From Oryzobacter telluris (GTDB taxonomy: Bacteria; Actinomycetota; Actinomycetes; Actinomycetales; Dermatophilaceae), in the NCBI RefSeq assembly GCF_043099285.1, contig NZ_CP170723.1:868001-932000 (forward strand): a DNA stretch of 64,000 nt. The letters are read 5' to 3'. Below the pieces are notes generated by a model. The model was not told the DNA's origin. It was given only the letters and a program-made list of their open reading frames with translations, and made no database searches. Of this stretch, positions 49,309 to 58,269 are shown one piece after another. Position numbers and translations under genes: made by a program. How positions within the stretch are numbered: position 1 is the first letter of the stretch; every line of letters starts with the position of its first letter.

Positions 49309-50160
49309 CTACCCGACGGGTGGGTCGACACGCCTGCCCGTGGTCACCCACCGACCGTCGAGTCCCCGGTCGGCCAGGCCCAGCTCGCGGAACCGTTCGA
49401 GCCAGTCCTGCATGGGCCACCACCCCCACCGGTCGGCGAAGGTGTTCGCGTTGGTGACGATGTCCGCGACGTGCTGGACGGGTGGGTCCTGGGTCGGGTG
49501 GTACTGGTGAACGGCCCCGGCGCCTCCGACGAAGAGGAGCCGGCCACCGGCCCGCCGCAGCCGCTGCCCGACGTCCGTGTCCTCCGCGCCGTAGCCCACG
49601 TAGGCCTCGTCGAAGCCGCCCAGAGAGGTGAGGTCCCGGGCCGAGACGGCGAAGGACAGTGACCAGAACAAGGTGACGTCGTCGACGACCTCGACCCGGT
49701 CCGGCGCGAGCGCGGGCCTGGCGGGGTGGTGCCGCAGCCGACGAGGACCGGGACCGGGGGCCGACTCGTAGGCGACGCCCCCGCAGAGGACCACGGGGCC
49801 ACCGGACCCCGGTTGGGCGGTGAGCACGGCGGCGTAGCGCTCGACGAGGGTCCGGTCGGGGACGCAGTCGACGTCGAGGAAGACCAGGTGCTCCGCCCCG
49901 GCGTCGATGGCCGTCGCGGCCCCGAGGTTGCGGGCGGCCGCCAGGGGGAGGCGACCGTCCCGGACCGGCAGGCCGGCGTGGTGGACGTCCCACTCGGCCG
50001 GGGCGTGGGCCGCCACGACGTCCGCGAGTGCCGGGTCGCCCATCGAGACGACGACGTAGTGCTCAGCAGAGCGCGTCTGCCGGCGCAGCCCCGCCACCTG
50101 TCCGGCGAGGTGCTCGTGTCGACCTCGCGCGATCGTCACCACGGCGACGGAGGCCGTCAC
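49309..50160 (-). CDS. Family 2 (GT-A) glycosyltransferase
   Basis: This is a 283-residue soluble enzyme. It has VVTIARGR at the start of the GT-A fold, AAARNLGA, the metal-binding DVDC (LVFLDVDCVPD), and a galactosyltransferase-like GGFDEAYVGYGAEDTDVGQRL, which holds the likely catalytic base. A GTG start overlaps the preceding gene by 4 bases. It is the last of four glycosyltransferase genes, so it should add a sugar late in building a small glycan or glycolipid. Confidence 0.9.
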   Translation of the reverse strand: MTASVAVVTIARGRHEHLAGQVAGLRRQTRSAEHYVVVSMGDPALADVVAAHAPAEWDVHHAGLPVRDGRLPLAAARNLGAATAIDAGAEHLVFLDVDCVPDRTLVERYAAVLTAQPGSGGPVVLCGGVAYESAPGPGPRRLRHHPARPALAPDRVEVVDDVTLFWSLSFAVSARDLTSLGGFDEAYVGYGAEDTDVGQRLRRAGGRLLFVGGAGAVHQYHPTQDPPVQHVADIVTNANTFADRWGWWPMQDWLERFRELGLADRGLDGRWVTTGRRVDPPVG

Positions 50161-51173
50161 GTCGCTGGGTCCGTGGCCGGCAGGGAGTCGCCCGCGAGGT
50201 CGTCGAGGAGCGCCGCCGCGTCCTCGGCGCCGTGGCCGGCGCTCCACCGCGACCAGCCGGCGCCGCCGCGTTGCACGGCGCGCTCGAGCAGGTCCGGCCA
50301 CGCCTCGGCGGACGGCCATCGGGCGCGGCCCTCCGCGATCCCCAGCCGGGTCAGGGCCTCGGTCGTCGCCACCTGCTCGCCGTACGGGCGGTCCTGGGCG
50401 ACGATGACGGCGGGGGCCCGCGCCGCAGCCACGTCGGCGACCGCGTTCTGGCCGCCGTGGGTGATGACGACGTCCGCGGCGCACAGCTCTTCCCAGAGGT
50501 TCGGCGAGGGGTGCTCGGGACTGCGCTCGGTCCAGGTCCACCCCGGTGTGGCGAGACGGGCGTCGGGGACGGCGTCGTCGTGGGTGTCCCGCCCCCCGGC
50601 GCCCCAGACGACGAGGGCGCTGCGGGCCGGGCCGAGCACCTTCTCGGCCGGCCGTGCCTGCCCGTCGAACCGTGACAGCGCACCGACGAACCGGGTCTTC
50701 TCGGTCCATGCCTCCGGCCAGTCGGTGCCGTGCGACCCCTCGGGCCACGGGGCGAGCAGGGCGTCGGCGAGGTCGTAGGCAGTGCGGTGCGCCCGGTCGA
50801 CGCGCTCGCCGGGGAGAGCCACCACGACGACGGGGATGCCGCACAGGCGGGCGAGGACGGCCACCTCGACGGAGACGTCGACGACGATGGCGCGGGGGCG
50901 CTCGGTGGCGATCCACGACGCGATCGCCGCCATGCGGTCGCCGAGACCGCGGTGGTGACGGGGGGCCCAGTGCAGCACCCCGTGGGCGTCGACGTCGGAC
51001 CCCGGGGCGGGCACCGGGTCGTCGTCGCGCGCGAGGGGGAGCCACCGCTCCTCCCAGCCGACGGGCGCCGGCAGGCTGCTGATCCCGACGACCGGGGTGC
51101 GCAGGTGGGCCGCCACCGACTGCATCCGGGTGAGGTGACCGCGGCCCTGGTGGTGCACGTAGTAGCCGATCAC
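50157..51173 (-). CDS. Glycosyltransferase, GT28/MurG-like GT-B fold
   Basis: This is a 338-residue enzyme. The N terminus has YYVHHQGRGHLTR, the Gly-rich acceptor loop seen in MurG-like and UDP-sugar transferases. The C-terminal half has VWGAGGRD and ADVVITHGGQNAVADVAAARAPAVIV, the donor-binding pattern of this group. GTG starts with 4-base overlaps link it to the genes on both sides. The acceptor is unknown. Confidence 0.88.
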   Translation of the reverse strand: MIGYYVHHQGRGHLTRMQSVAAHLRTPVVGISSLPAPVGWEERWLPLARDDDPVPAPGSDVDAHGVLHWAPRHHRGLGDRMAAIASWIATERPRAIVVDVSVEVAVLARLCGIPVVVVALPGERVDRAHRTAYDLADALLAPWPEGSHGTDWPEAWTEKTRFVGALSRFDGQARPAEKVLGPARSALVVWGAGGRDTHDDAVPDARLATPGWTWTERSPEHPSPNLWEELCAADVVITHGGQNAVADVAAARAPAVIVAQDRPYGEQVATTEALTRLGIAEGRARWPSAEAWPDLLERAVQRGGAGWSRWSAGHGAEDAAALLDDLAGDSLPATDPAT

Positions 51174-52231
51174 GCGGCACCCTGCAGGCCGCGCATGGAG
51201 TCGTAGACCCGCAGGTACTCGTCGACCATGCGGTCGACGGAACAGCGCTCGATGGCGTGGCGGCGGCAGGCCCCGCGGTCGAGGGTCACGGCCTCGTGGA
51301 CCGCCGCGGCCGCCCCCGCGACGTCGCCCGCAACGAGGCGCCCGACCTCTGGGGTCACGAACTCCGGGAGCCCTCCGCGGTCGAAGGTCACCACCGGGGT
51401 GCCGCAGGCCAGGGACTCGGCCGCGACCAGGCCGTAGGGCTCGTCCCAGACCGGTGTCACCAGCGTGGCGGCGCTGGTGCCGAACAGGGTGCGCAGGTCG
51501 TCGCTGCCCAGGTGCCCCAGGTACTCCACGTCCTCGCCGAGGAGGGGCTGCACCATCGTGCGCATGTAGTCGAGGTCCCCGACGGGACCGGCCAGGCGCA
51601 GGCGCCTGCCCGCAGCCCGCGCGATCTCGATGGCACGGTGCGGCGCCTTCTCGGGGACGAGCCGGCCGACCCAGGCCAGGGCGTCGCCGCCGGGGCCCGG
51701 CGTCCACCGGCGCACGTCCACGCCGTTGGGGATGACCTCGGCGTCCACGACGTGCCGCCACGCGCGGCGGGTGTGGTCGCTGACCGCCACGTGGTGTGCC
51801 CGGGGGTCGTCGGCGATGTCGAACGCGGACTCGAGCCACGGGGTGGGTGGAGTGTGCAGCGTCGTGACCATCGGCGCCCGTGAGGCGGCAGCCATCGCCA
51901 CGGGGAGGTGGTGGAGGCTGTTGTTGTGCACCACGTCGACGTCGTCGCGGCGCTGGAGCTCGAGCATCACCTGCAGGTAGGCGTGGTGCTCGCTGAGCCA
52001 CGCCGCCGGCGGCATGGCGACGTCCTGGCGGGCCGCCGGGCTCAGGGCCAAGGGCCTCGTCTCCAGCTCGCGGGCGCCCAGTGCCGGGTCGCTTCCCGGG
52101 CCGGCGAAGAGGGTGACCCGCACGCCGCGGTCGCGCAGGCCGAGGCACAGGTTCCAGGTCAGCGACTCCAGCCCACCGGCGAACGGCTCGGCGAGGGGGA
52201 AGCGCGACGCCGCGATCATCACGACGTGCAT
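51170..52231 (-). CDS. Family 4 (GT-B) glycosyltransferase
   Basis: This is a 353-residue retaining glycosyltransferase. It has the N-terminal PLAEPFAGGLESLTWNL loop, VIPNGVDVRRW, the donor domain start WVGRLVPEKAP, and the E-x7-E signature in EPYGLVAAESLACGTPVVT. GGGAG precedes the ATG at 52231. It overlaps the upstream gene by 13 bases and the downstream one by 4. Substrate unknown; GT4 enzymes often use GDP-mannose or UDP-glucose. Confidence 0.93.
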   Translation of the reverse strand: MHVVMIAASRFPLAEPFAGGLESLTWNLCLGLRDRGVRVTLFAGPGSDPALGARELETRPLALSPAARQDVAMPPAAWLSEHHAYLQVMLELQRRDDVDVVHNNSLHHLPVAMAAASRAPMVTTLHTPPTPWLESAFDIADDPRAHHVAVSDHTRRAWRHVVDAEVIPNGVDVRRWTPGPGGDALAWVGRLVPEKAPHRAIEIARAAGRRLRLAGPVGDLDYMRTMVQPLLGEDVEYLGHLGSDDLRTLFGTSAATLVTPVWDEPYGLVAAESLACGTPVVTFDRGGLPEFVTPEVGRLVAGDVAGAAAAVHEAVTLDRGACRRHAIERCSVDRMVDEYLRVYDSMRGLQGAA

Positions 52232-53301
52232 GCGGAGCTCCCGGCGAGGACCCGGTCGTACAGCGCCTCGTGCGCGCGGGCGAGGGCGATGCGCTCCGCC
52301 CGCCGGGCAGCCGGGTCGGCCCGCCAGGCCGGGCGCTCGCGGTGGACGCGCGCCAGCCCGGCGGTCAACGTGGGCACCTGGGCCGACTCGCCGGTCGAGC
52401 CGGGGGTGGCGTAGGTGATGCACGGGCGCTGCTCGGCGTAGTACCCGCAGTCAGGCGCCGCCACGACCGTGCCCAGGTCGAAGCACGCCTCGAGCCACCC
52501 CGAGTGGGTTCCGAAGCGGTAGGGAAGGACCGACACGTCCAGCGACCCCAGGTAGTCCCACAGCTCGGAGTCCGTGAAGTAGTCGTGGACCCGCAGGTCG
52601 ATGGCGCCCGAGTCCGCCAGGAGGGTCAGCTCATCGGCGATGTCGACGGAGTGGTGTTCGTACCCCTCGGTCATGACGTCGACGTGGGCGTCGACGCGCA
52701 CGGACGCACCATCCAGCGAGGGGAGCGCGGCGACGACCTCACGAATGACCGGCATCGGGTCCATGCTCGCTCGCAGGCTCTTGAGGTGGACCCCGATGAC
52801 GAACCCTCGGTGCTCCCGACGGGGCGCCGACAGCGTGACGGCGTCCACCACGTGCGGGTGCGGCAGGACGATGGCCTCGCGTCCCCACCGCTGCCGGATC
52901 TCTCGCGCCGCGCCAGGGGTCAGGGTGACCAGCGCGTCCGCGGCGGGAACGAGAACGCCGAGCTGGGCATCGTGCAGCTCCCGCTCCACGTGATGGGGGT
53001 TGCGCAGGTCGTGGACGGTGAGGACGAGGGGCGTGTGCGTCTCGCGCAGGGCGTCGACGAGATCCCCGAGGTCGTCCGGGGACAGGTGGTCGAAGCCGAA
53101 GTGGATGTGCATGACGTCGACCTCGTCGGCGTGCTCACGGACCCAGTCGGGGTGCAGCATCGGAGACGGCCACCACTGTGCTGCCGGCCCTGCGCCCGCA
53201 ACCTGTGGATCCGGGAGCCTGACGACCCGGCCGGCCCCCGTGGGGTCCTGCAGGTGTCGGACGTACACGTGTCCCGCCGGGACGGAGGCGACGATCGTCA
53301 C
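52219..53301 (-). CDS. GT4-like glycosyltransferase, first gene of operon
   Basis: This is a 360-residue GT-B-type protein. It has VMHIHFGFDHLSPDDL, TVHDLRNPHH, VLPHPHVVDAV, and a C-terminal half with VSVLPYRFGTHSGWLEACFDLG in place of the usual E-x7-E box, so it is a distant member. The GTG start at 53301 follows AAAGGG. A SigB/SigF-type promoter lies 76 bases upstream, suggesting general-stress induction of the four-gene operon. Confidence 0.85.
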   Translation of the reverse strand: MTIVASVPAGHVYVRHLQDPTGAGRVVRLPDPQVAGAGPAAQWWPSPMLHPDWVREHADEVDVMHIHFGFDHLSPDDLGDLVDALRETHTPLVLTVHDLRNPHHVERELHDAQLGVLVPAADALVTLTPGAAREIRQRWGREAIVLPHPHVVDAVTLSAPRREHRGFVIGVHLKSLRASMDPMPVIREVVAALPSLDGASVRVDAHVDVMTEGYEHHSVDIADELTLLADSGAIDLRVHDYFTDSELWDYLGSLDVSVLPYRFGTHSGWLEACFDLGTVVAAPDCGYYAEQRPCITYATPGSTGESAQVPTLTAGLARVHRERPAWRADPAARRAERIALARAHEALYDRVLAGSSACTS

Positions 53302-53376
53302 GGGAGCCCTTTCGCGAACGGTGCCGAGGTCGGCGAGTCGCGAAAGCGCGGATCGGCCAACAGGACTACCCAGTGG

Positions 53377-53402
53377 ATACCCCGACGGGTTCCGGGCAAA
53401 CC
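53377..53402 (-). promoter_or_regulatory. SigB/SigF-type (general stress) promoter
   Basis: On the minus strand GGTTT (53402-53398), 15 bases, then GGGTAT (53382-53377) match the actinobacterial stress-sigma consensus GTTT-N15-17-GGGTAT/C. It lies 76 bases before the GTG of the glycosyltransferase operon and points toward it. Confidence 0.7.
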
Positions 53403-53562
53403 CGCCCGGCCCACCGCGTCGCGCTCGTGCGTGGCTGCCGTGCCCTGCCGGCGACGGAGGTCGGGTCGAGCGAGGACGCGGTTCGTCCGGGTCGCGGAGA
53501 CGTCGCGGGCTGTCGCGCGTCACGGAGGGCCCGAGCCTCGCGCGTGCGTGAGAGGGTCGAGC

Positions 53563-54582
53563 ATGACGGTCATCGGCTTCCACTGCTCTCACGAACAGGT
53601 CGCCCCAGGTCGGTTGCTGCGCGATGTCCAGCACGCCGAGCGTGCTGGCTTCACGGCAGCGATGAGCTCGGACCACCTCTCCCCGTGGTCGGCCCGGCAG
53701 GGAGAATCCGGGTTCGCCTGGGCCTTCCTCGGCGCGGCACTGGCCACGACCGGCCTTCCGTTCGGCGTCGTCAACGCCCCGGGTCAGCGGTACCACCCGG
53801 CGGTCATCGCCCAGGGCATCGCCACCCTGTCGAGCATGTTCCCCGGCCGGTTCTGGGCGGCCCTGGGTTCAGGCGAGGCGAGCAACGAGCGGGTCACCGG
53901 GGCGGAGTGGCCGCGCAAGGAGGTCCGAGACCAGCGCCTGCGGGAGTGCGTCGACGTGATCCGCCGGATGCTCACCGGCGAGGAGGTCAGCCACGAGGGT
54001 CTGGTCACCGTCAACCGGGCCCGGATCTGGAGCCTCCCCGACACGGTCCCGCCCCTCATCGGACCCGCGGTCACGCCGGAGACCGCGGCCCGGCACGCCG
54101 ACTGGGCCGACGGTCTCGTCACCGTGAACCAGCCGCTCGACACCCTCCGTCGCGTCCTGGACGCCTATCGGGACGCGGGAGGGCGCGGTGCCGCACGGCT
54201 CCAGCTTCACCTGAGCTGGGCCGCCACCGACGACGACGCCCTGGCGATCGCCCACGACCAGTGGCGCAGCAACGTCCACGGACCGCCGGTGTCCTGGGAC
54301 ACCGAGACCGTCGAGGCCTTCGACACGATGGCGGCGACCGTCGGACCCGAGCAGGTGGCCGAGGTCGTCCGGGTGTCGTCCGACCCGGGGCAGCACGCAG
54401 CGTGGATCCAGGAGTACGTCGACCAAGGCTGGGACGAGGTCTACCTGCACCACGTGGGGAAGGAGCAGGAGGCCTTCATCGACACCTTCGGTGAACGCGT
54501 GCTCCCCCAGCTCGACCCGACGTCACCCCCGCCCGCCGTCACGGATCGTCCGATGCACGTGGCCGTGGAGGTGAACCGATGA
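53563..54582 (+). CDS. LLM-class F420/FMN-dependent oxidoreductase
   Basis: This is a 339-residue TIM-barrel luciferase-like enzyme with FHCSHEQVAPGRLLRD, MSSDHLSPW, GVVNAPGQRYHPAVIAQ and the cofactor-site pattern FPGRFWAALGSGEASNE. It resembles the TIGR03885 group, which is typically found next to trehalose-synthase-like genes, as here. Its reaction is not established. It overlaps the next gene by 4 bases (ATGA), and GAGAGGG precedes the ATG. Confidence 0.9.
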   Translation: MTVIGFHCSHEQVAPGRLLRDVQHAERAGFTAAMSSDHLSPWSARQGESGFAWAFLGAALATTGLPFGVVNAPGQRYHPAVIAQGIATLSSMFPGRFWAALGSGEASNERVTGAEWPRKEVRDQRLRECVDVIRRMLTGEEVSHEGLVTVNRARIWSLPDTVPPLIGPAVTPETAARHADWADGLVTVNQPLDTLRRVLDAYRDAGGRGAARLQLHLSWAATDDDALAIAHDQWRSNVHGPPVSWDTETVEAFDTMAATVGPEQVAEVVRVSSDPGQHAAWIQEYVDQGWDEVYLHHVGKEQEAFIDTFGERVLPQLDPTSPPPAVTDRPMHVAVEVNR

Positions 54583-56258
54583 GGCTGAGCCAGACCGGTG
54601 ACGTGTGGTGGAAGTCGGCCGTCTTCTACTGTGCCGACGTCGAGACCTTCCAGGACAGCAACGGCGACGGTGTCGGCGACCTGCGCGGCATGACCGACCG
54701 CATCGAGTACCTCGCCGACCTGGGCATCACCTGCCTGTGGCTCATGCCGTTCTACCCGACCGCCGGACGAGACGACGGGTACGACATCACCGACTTCTTC
54801 GGCGTCGACCCGCGCCTGGGCACCCTCGGTGACTTCGTCGAGCTCGTGCGCACCGCGCGCAGCCGCGGCATCCGCGTGATCGTCGACTTCGTCATGAACC
54901 ACACGTCCGACAAGCACCCGTGGTTCCGCAGCGCCCGCCGTAGCGTCGACGACCCCTATCGCCAGCACTACGTGTGGTCGGCCACGAAACCCCGGTCCAG
55001 CGCGAAGGAGGTCGTCTTCCCGGACAAGGAGGACAGCATCTGGGAGCTCGACGAGAAGACCGGTGAGTGGTTCCTCCACCACTTCTACAAGACGCAGCCC
55101 GACCTGAACGTCGCCAACCCGGCTGTGCAGGAGGAGATCGCGCGCACCCTCGGGTTCTGGCTCGAGCTCGGCGTGGCCGGCTTCCGCATCGACGCCGTGC
55201 CGTTTCTCTTCGCCACGGACACGTACCCCGGGTCGGAGCCGAACGGCTTCAACCCTCAGCGCTACCTCAAGGACGTCCGCGACTTCGTCACCCGCCGCCT
55301 CGGCGACGCAGCGCTCCTCGGCGAGGTCAACCTGCCCTACCCGCAGCAGAAGGACTTCTTCGGCGGTGCCGACGGCGACGGCCTGAACATGCAGTTCGAC
55401 TTCATCGCCATGCAGCGGCTGTACCTGTCGCTGGCTCGCGGCGACGCGAGCCCGATCGCCGACGCGCTGCGCGAGCGTCCTCACCTCGACGAGACGAGCC
55501 AGTGGGCCAACTTCGTGCGGAACCACGACGAGCTCACCCTGGACAAGCTGACCATGGCGGAGCGCAAGGAGGTCTTCGCTGCCTTCGGGCCCGACCCGGG
55601 GATGCAGCTGTACGGGCGTGGGTTGCGTCGCCGCCTTCCACCGATGCTCGGCGGCGACGAGCGCCGCGTCCGCCTCGTCTACTCGCTGATGTTCTCGCTC
55701 CCGGGGACCCCGACGTTGTTCTACGGGGAGGAGATCGGCATGGGCGAGAACCTCGACATCGAGGGTCGTCTCGCCGTCCGCACTCCGATGCAGTGGGATG
55801 GCGAGGCGAACGGCGGGTTCTCGAGCGCCCCGAAGCGGCGACTCACTCGTGCCCAACCGACCGGGCTCTCGTCACCCGAGCACGTGAACGCGGCAGAGCA
55901 GCGCCAGGACCCGGAGTCGCTGTGGTCCTTCGTGCGCACCCTCATCCGTCGGTACCGGCAGATGCCGCAGCTCGGGTGGTCCGAGGTGGAGGTCCTGTCC
56001 CACGACCAGCCTGCGGTCCTCGCTCACGTCGCACGGTGCGACGAGTGGCGCCTCCTCGCCGTCCACAACCTCGGCGACCAGGACGCCGTGCTGACCCTCC
56101 AGCTGGGCCGGGTCGCGGAGGGCTCCGTGTTGCGGGACGTCCTCGAGGGAGAGCCGGATGTGGAGCTGCCGCCGTCCGGCCGGGTCGAGCTGCGGGTCGA
56201 TGGGCACCACGGGTTGTGGCTCCGCGTTCTGGCCCCCGGCGAACAGGCGTATGCCTGA
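54579..56258 (+). CDS. GH13 alpha-glucanase family enzyme, trehalose-synthase-like
   Basis: This is a 559-residue TIM-barrel enzyme. The four GH13 regions are intact: DFVMNHTS; GFRIDAVPF with nucleophile Asp205; LGEVN with acid Glu249; and RNHDE with Asp317. The DGYDITDFFGVDPRLGTL stretch resembles trehalose synthase (maltose to trehalose isomerisation). A beta domain closes the protein. True TreS is near this size, but substrate cannot be proved from sequence; amylase or oligo-1,6-glucosidase activity is possible. It is co-translated with the LLM oxidoreductase. Confidence 0.9.
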   Translation: MRLSQTGDVWWKSAVFYCADVETFQDSNGDGVGDLRGMTDRIEYLADLGITCLWLMPFYPTAGRDDGYDITDFFGVDPRLGTLGDFVELVRTARSRGIRVIVDFVMNHTSDKHPWFRSARRSVDDPYRQHYVWSATKPRSSAKEVVFPDKEDSIWELDEKTGEWFLHHFYKTQPDLNVANPAVQEEIARTLGFWLELGVAGFRIDAVPFLFATDTYPGSEPNGFNPQRYLKDVRDFVTRRLGDAALLGEVNLPYPQQKDFFGGADGDGLNMQFDFIAMQRLYLSLARGDASPIADALRERPHLDETSQWANFVRNHDELTLDKLTMAERKEVFAAFGPDPGMQLYGRGLRRRLPPMLGGDERRVRLVYSLMFSLPGTPTLFYGEEIGMGENLDIEGRLAVRTPMQWDGEANGGFSSAPKRRLTRAQPTGLSSPEHVNAAEQRQDPESLWSFVRTLIRRYRQMPQLGWSEVEVLSHDQPAVLAHVARCDEWRLLAVHNLGDQDAVLTLQLGRVAEGSVLRDVLEGEPDVELPPSGRVELRVDGHHGLWLRVLAPGEQAYA

Positions 56259-56438
56259 CGGAAAACTCATCGATGCACTGCGGCGCCACTGACCCCGTCG
56301 GCTGCGCAGGGAGTCACTGCCGGTGACCCCTCGATCGAGGCTGACCAATTCGCCTGTGCCGGAGGCGTTGACCGGCTCCGTGCAGGTCTATCGTCGATGT
56401 GACGGGGAAGCGCCCCGTCGCAAGGAGGACAAAGGTCA

Positions 56439-56582
56439 ATGATCGTTCTCGGCATCATCCTCGCGCTGATCGGATGGCTCGCCAGCATCTCGGTCCTGCT
56501 CTACATCGGCGTCATCCTCATCATCGTCGGGCTCGTGCTCAACTTCGTCCCCATCGGCGGCACGAGGCGGCGCTGGTACTAG
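56439..56582 (+). CDS. Small membrane protein, DUF6131-like
   Basis: This is a 47-residue protein with two hydrophobic helices (LGIILALIGWLASI and VLLYIGVILIIVGLVLNF) and a short basic tail GGTRRRWY. AAGGAGG lies about 10 bases before the ATG. Such proteins are common near actinobacterial stress genes and have no known activity. Confidence 0.8.
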   Translation: MIVLGIILALIGWLASISVLLYIGVILIIVGLVLNFVPIGGTRRRWY

Positions 56583-56671
56583 CGGACACCCGCGGCATGC
56601 CGGCGGTGGCAACGAGCCCGGGCGCTGCTGCCCGGTCTGCGTCTACCCCACCGCCGGCGGCCCGCCGCCCC

Positions 56672-56677
56672 TAGCGT
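56672..56677 (+). promoter_or_regulatory. Leaderless promoter of the 150-residue protein
   Basis: TAGCGT, 6 bases, then ATG 56684, without a ribosome site: the layout of a leaderless transcript. Confidence 0.55.
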
Positions 56678-56683
56678 GAGCCC

Positions 56684-57136
56684 ATGTCCGTCGACGATGC
56701 GCACACCCGACCCCCCGGCACCACCGACCAGACCGTGGAGGCTCTCGGCAAGCTGTCCGAGGCCCTGGAGGTCGTCGAGGACGCGCGCGGCGACCTGTAC
56801 TCCTTCCACCGCAAGAGCGGCATGGCGGACCTCGCCCTCGGCAAGGCCGTAGAGCTGCTCCGCGAGGCGGGTCATGACGACCTCGCCGACCGGATCGACA
56901 CCGACCTCGTGGGTCGCAACACCTTGCCCGGGCGGTGGACCTTCCAGCTCGTCGAGGAGTACGACGACGACTACTACACGGCGTTCAAGGAGCACGAGCG
57001 GCGGGCCCGTGAGGAGCTCATGGGCGGCAAGCGGCACGTCTTCGAGGCGGAGATGAAGCAGGAGCGGCGCACCCACGGACGCGCCCACCACGAAGCGACA
57101 CCGGCCGACCTCGAGGGTGGGGACGCACGAGGGTGA
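56684..57136 (+). CDS. Unknown conserved-looking soluble protein
   Basis: This is a 150-residue charged, mostly helical protein: QTVEALGKLSEALEVVEDARG, LALGKAVELLREAGHDDLADRID, and an aromatic-acidic EEYDDDYYTAF. It ends in a His-containing tail, THGRAHHEATPADLEGGDA. The last 55 bases have a close copy at 30343-30397, where the rest of the gene is missing. I do not recognise the family. The context is stress-related (Hsp20, DUF6131). Confidence 0.75.
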   Translation: MSVDDAHTRPPGTTDQTVEALGKLSEALEVVEDARGDLYSFHRKSGMADLALGKAVELLREAGHDDLADRIDTDLVGRNTLPGRWTFQLVEEYDDDYYTAFKEHERRAREELMGGKRHVFEAEMKQERRTHGRAHHEATPADLEGGDARG

Positions 57137-57187
57137 GGGCGCGGCACGACCCGTCCGGAGGGTGATTCCGTTCCGGGGCAGGGCCCG

Positions 57188-57529
57188 TCATGACTCGCCG
57201 ATTCCCCCCTGATGCTCGCTCTCCTCTTTCAACGCGGTGTTCTCGTGGTGGAGAACGGTGTTCGCGTCCTGCAGGTCCAGGACCATGGCGACACCGCTGA
57301 GGTTGAGTCCCTGGGCGAGGAGATCGGTGATGCGGTGGAGCCTGTCGAGGTCGTCCTGGCTGTAGCGGCGGGTGCCGCCCGTGGTCCGATCTGGTGTGAG
57401 GAGGCCGCGGGCCTCGTAGAGCCTGAGGTTCTGCACTCCGGTGCCCACGATCTCGGCCGCGACGGAGATGCCGTAGACCCCCTTGGCCGAGGGCGGGGGT
57501 CCGGGCTCGGGGGCGGCTGGGTCACCCAC
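57188..57529 (-). CDS. MerR-family regulator, HspR-like
   Basis: This is a 113-residue protein with a MerR winged helix: VYGISVAAEIVGTGVQNLRLYEARGLLTPDRTTGGTRRYSQDDLDRL, followed by a short coiled coil. It is divergent from an Hsp20 gene. HspR proteins repress heat-shock genes in actinobacteria and share this size and pattern. The GTG start follows AAGGAG. It probably controls the Hsp20 gene through the palindromes in the shared gap. Confidence 0.9.
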   Translation of the reverse strand: MGDPAAPEPGPPPSAKGVYGISVAAEIVGTGVQNLRLYEARGLLTPDRTTGGTRRYSQDDLDRLHRITDLLAQGLNLSGVAMVLDLQDANTVLHHENTALKEESEHQGGIGES

Positions 57530-57549
57530 ATCGGCTCCTTTCGAGGTGC

Positions 57550-57597
57550 TTGCACTGACGTGTGGCGAGTGCTATATCAAATATACAGCGCACACCA
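57550..57597. promoter_or_regulatory. Hsp20 promoter with overlapping palindromes
   Basis: TTGCAC (57550-57555), 17 bases, TATATC (57573-57578) form a vegetative-type promoter toward Hsp20. GCACT (57552-57556) and AGTGC (57568-57572) make an inverted repeat between the two boxes. A second imperfect palindrome, GTGCTATATCAAATATA then GCGCAC, covers the -10. It does not match the classical HspR site CTTGAGT-N7-ACTCAAG. Confidence 0.6.
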
Positions 57598-57655
57598 CAG
57601 ATCCAACGGGATCCGTGGCCCGCAACGGACATCTGGACACATGGAGGTGATGACG

Positions 57656-58084
57656 ATGTTGATGCGCACCGACCCCTTCCGTGAGCTGGACCGCATGGCC
57701 CAGCAGGCGTTCGGCGCGGTGGGGACCCTGGCCCGGCCCGCGGTGATGCCGATCGACGCGTGGCGTGAGGACGACACCTTCGTCGTCGAGCTCGACCTGC
57801 CCGGCGTGGACGCCGACAGCATCGACCTCGACGTCGAGCGCAACGTCCTCACCGTGAGGGCCGAGCGCCCCGGGCCGCGCAACGACCAGGAGCTGGTGGC
57901 CGCCGAGCGCCCCCGCGGGGTCTTCAGCCGGCAGCTCTTCCTGGGCGACACCCTCGACACCGACGGCATCCGGGCCGACTACGACGCAGGCGTCCTGCGC
58001 CTGCGGATCCCGGTGGCCGAGCGCGCCAAGCCGCGCAGGATCGAGATCGGCACCGACGGCCAGCGACAGGCCATCACGGCCTGA
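57656..58084 (+). CDS. Hsp20 small heat-shock protein
   Basis: This is a 142-residue alpha-crystallin-domain chaperone. It has an N-terminal DPFRELDRMAQQAFG, the domain core DTFVVELDLPGVDADSIDLDVERNVLTVRAER, and GVLRLRIPV near the end. It holds unfolded proteins during stress. ATG 57656 is chosen because GGAGG lies 8 bases upstream; ATG codons 6 and 15 bases earlier are also in frame but too close to that site. It is divergent from the MerR/HspR-like gene. Confidence 0.95.
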   Translation: MLMRTDPFRELDRMAQQAFGAVGTLARPAVMPIDAWREDDTFVVELDLPGVDADSIDLDVERNVLTVRAERPGPRNDQELVAAERPRGVFSRQLFLGDTLDTDGIRADYDAGVLRLRIPVAERAKPRRIEIGTDGQRQAITA

Positions 58085-58269
58085 GCCCCGAGGTCGTCCT
58101 GACGTCCACCCCCGTTCCGACCACAGCGCTGCAGGGGGCCCGACAGACGTCCGACGCAGCGCTGCGGTCGAGGACGAGGTCCGCCGTGCACGGGCCCAGC
58201 CCCGGTGCGGCGCCCGGGGTCACGGGGGTGCACACGATCCACGGGTCCCCACGACGAAGGAGGGTAGGC

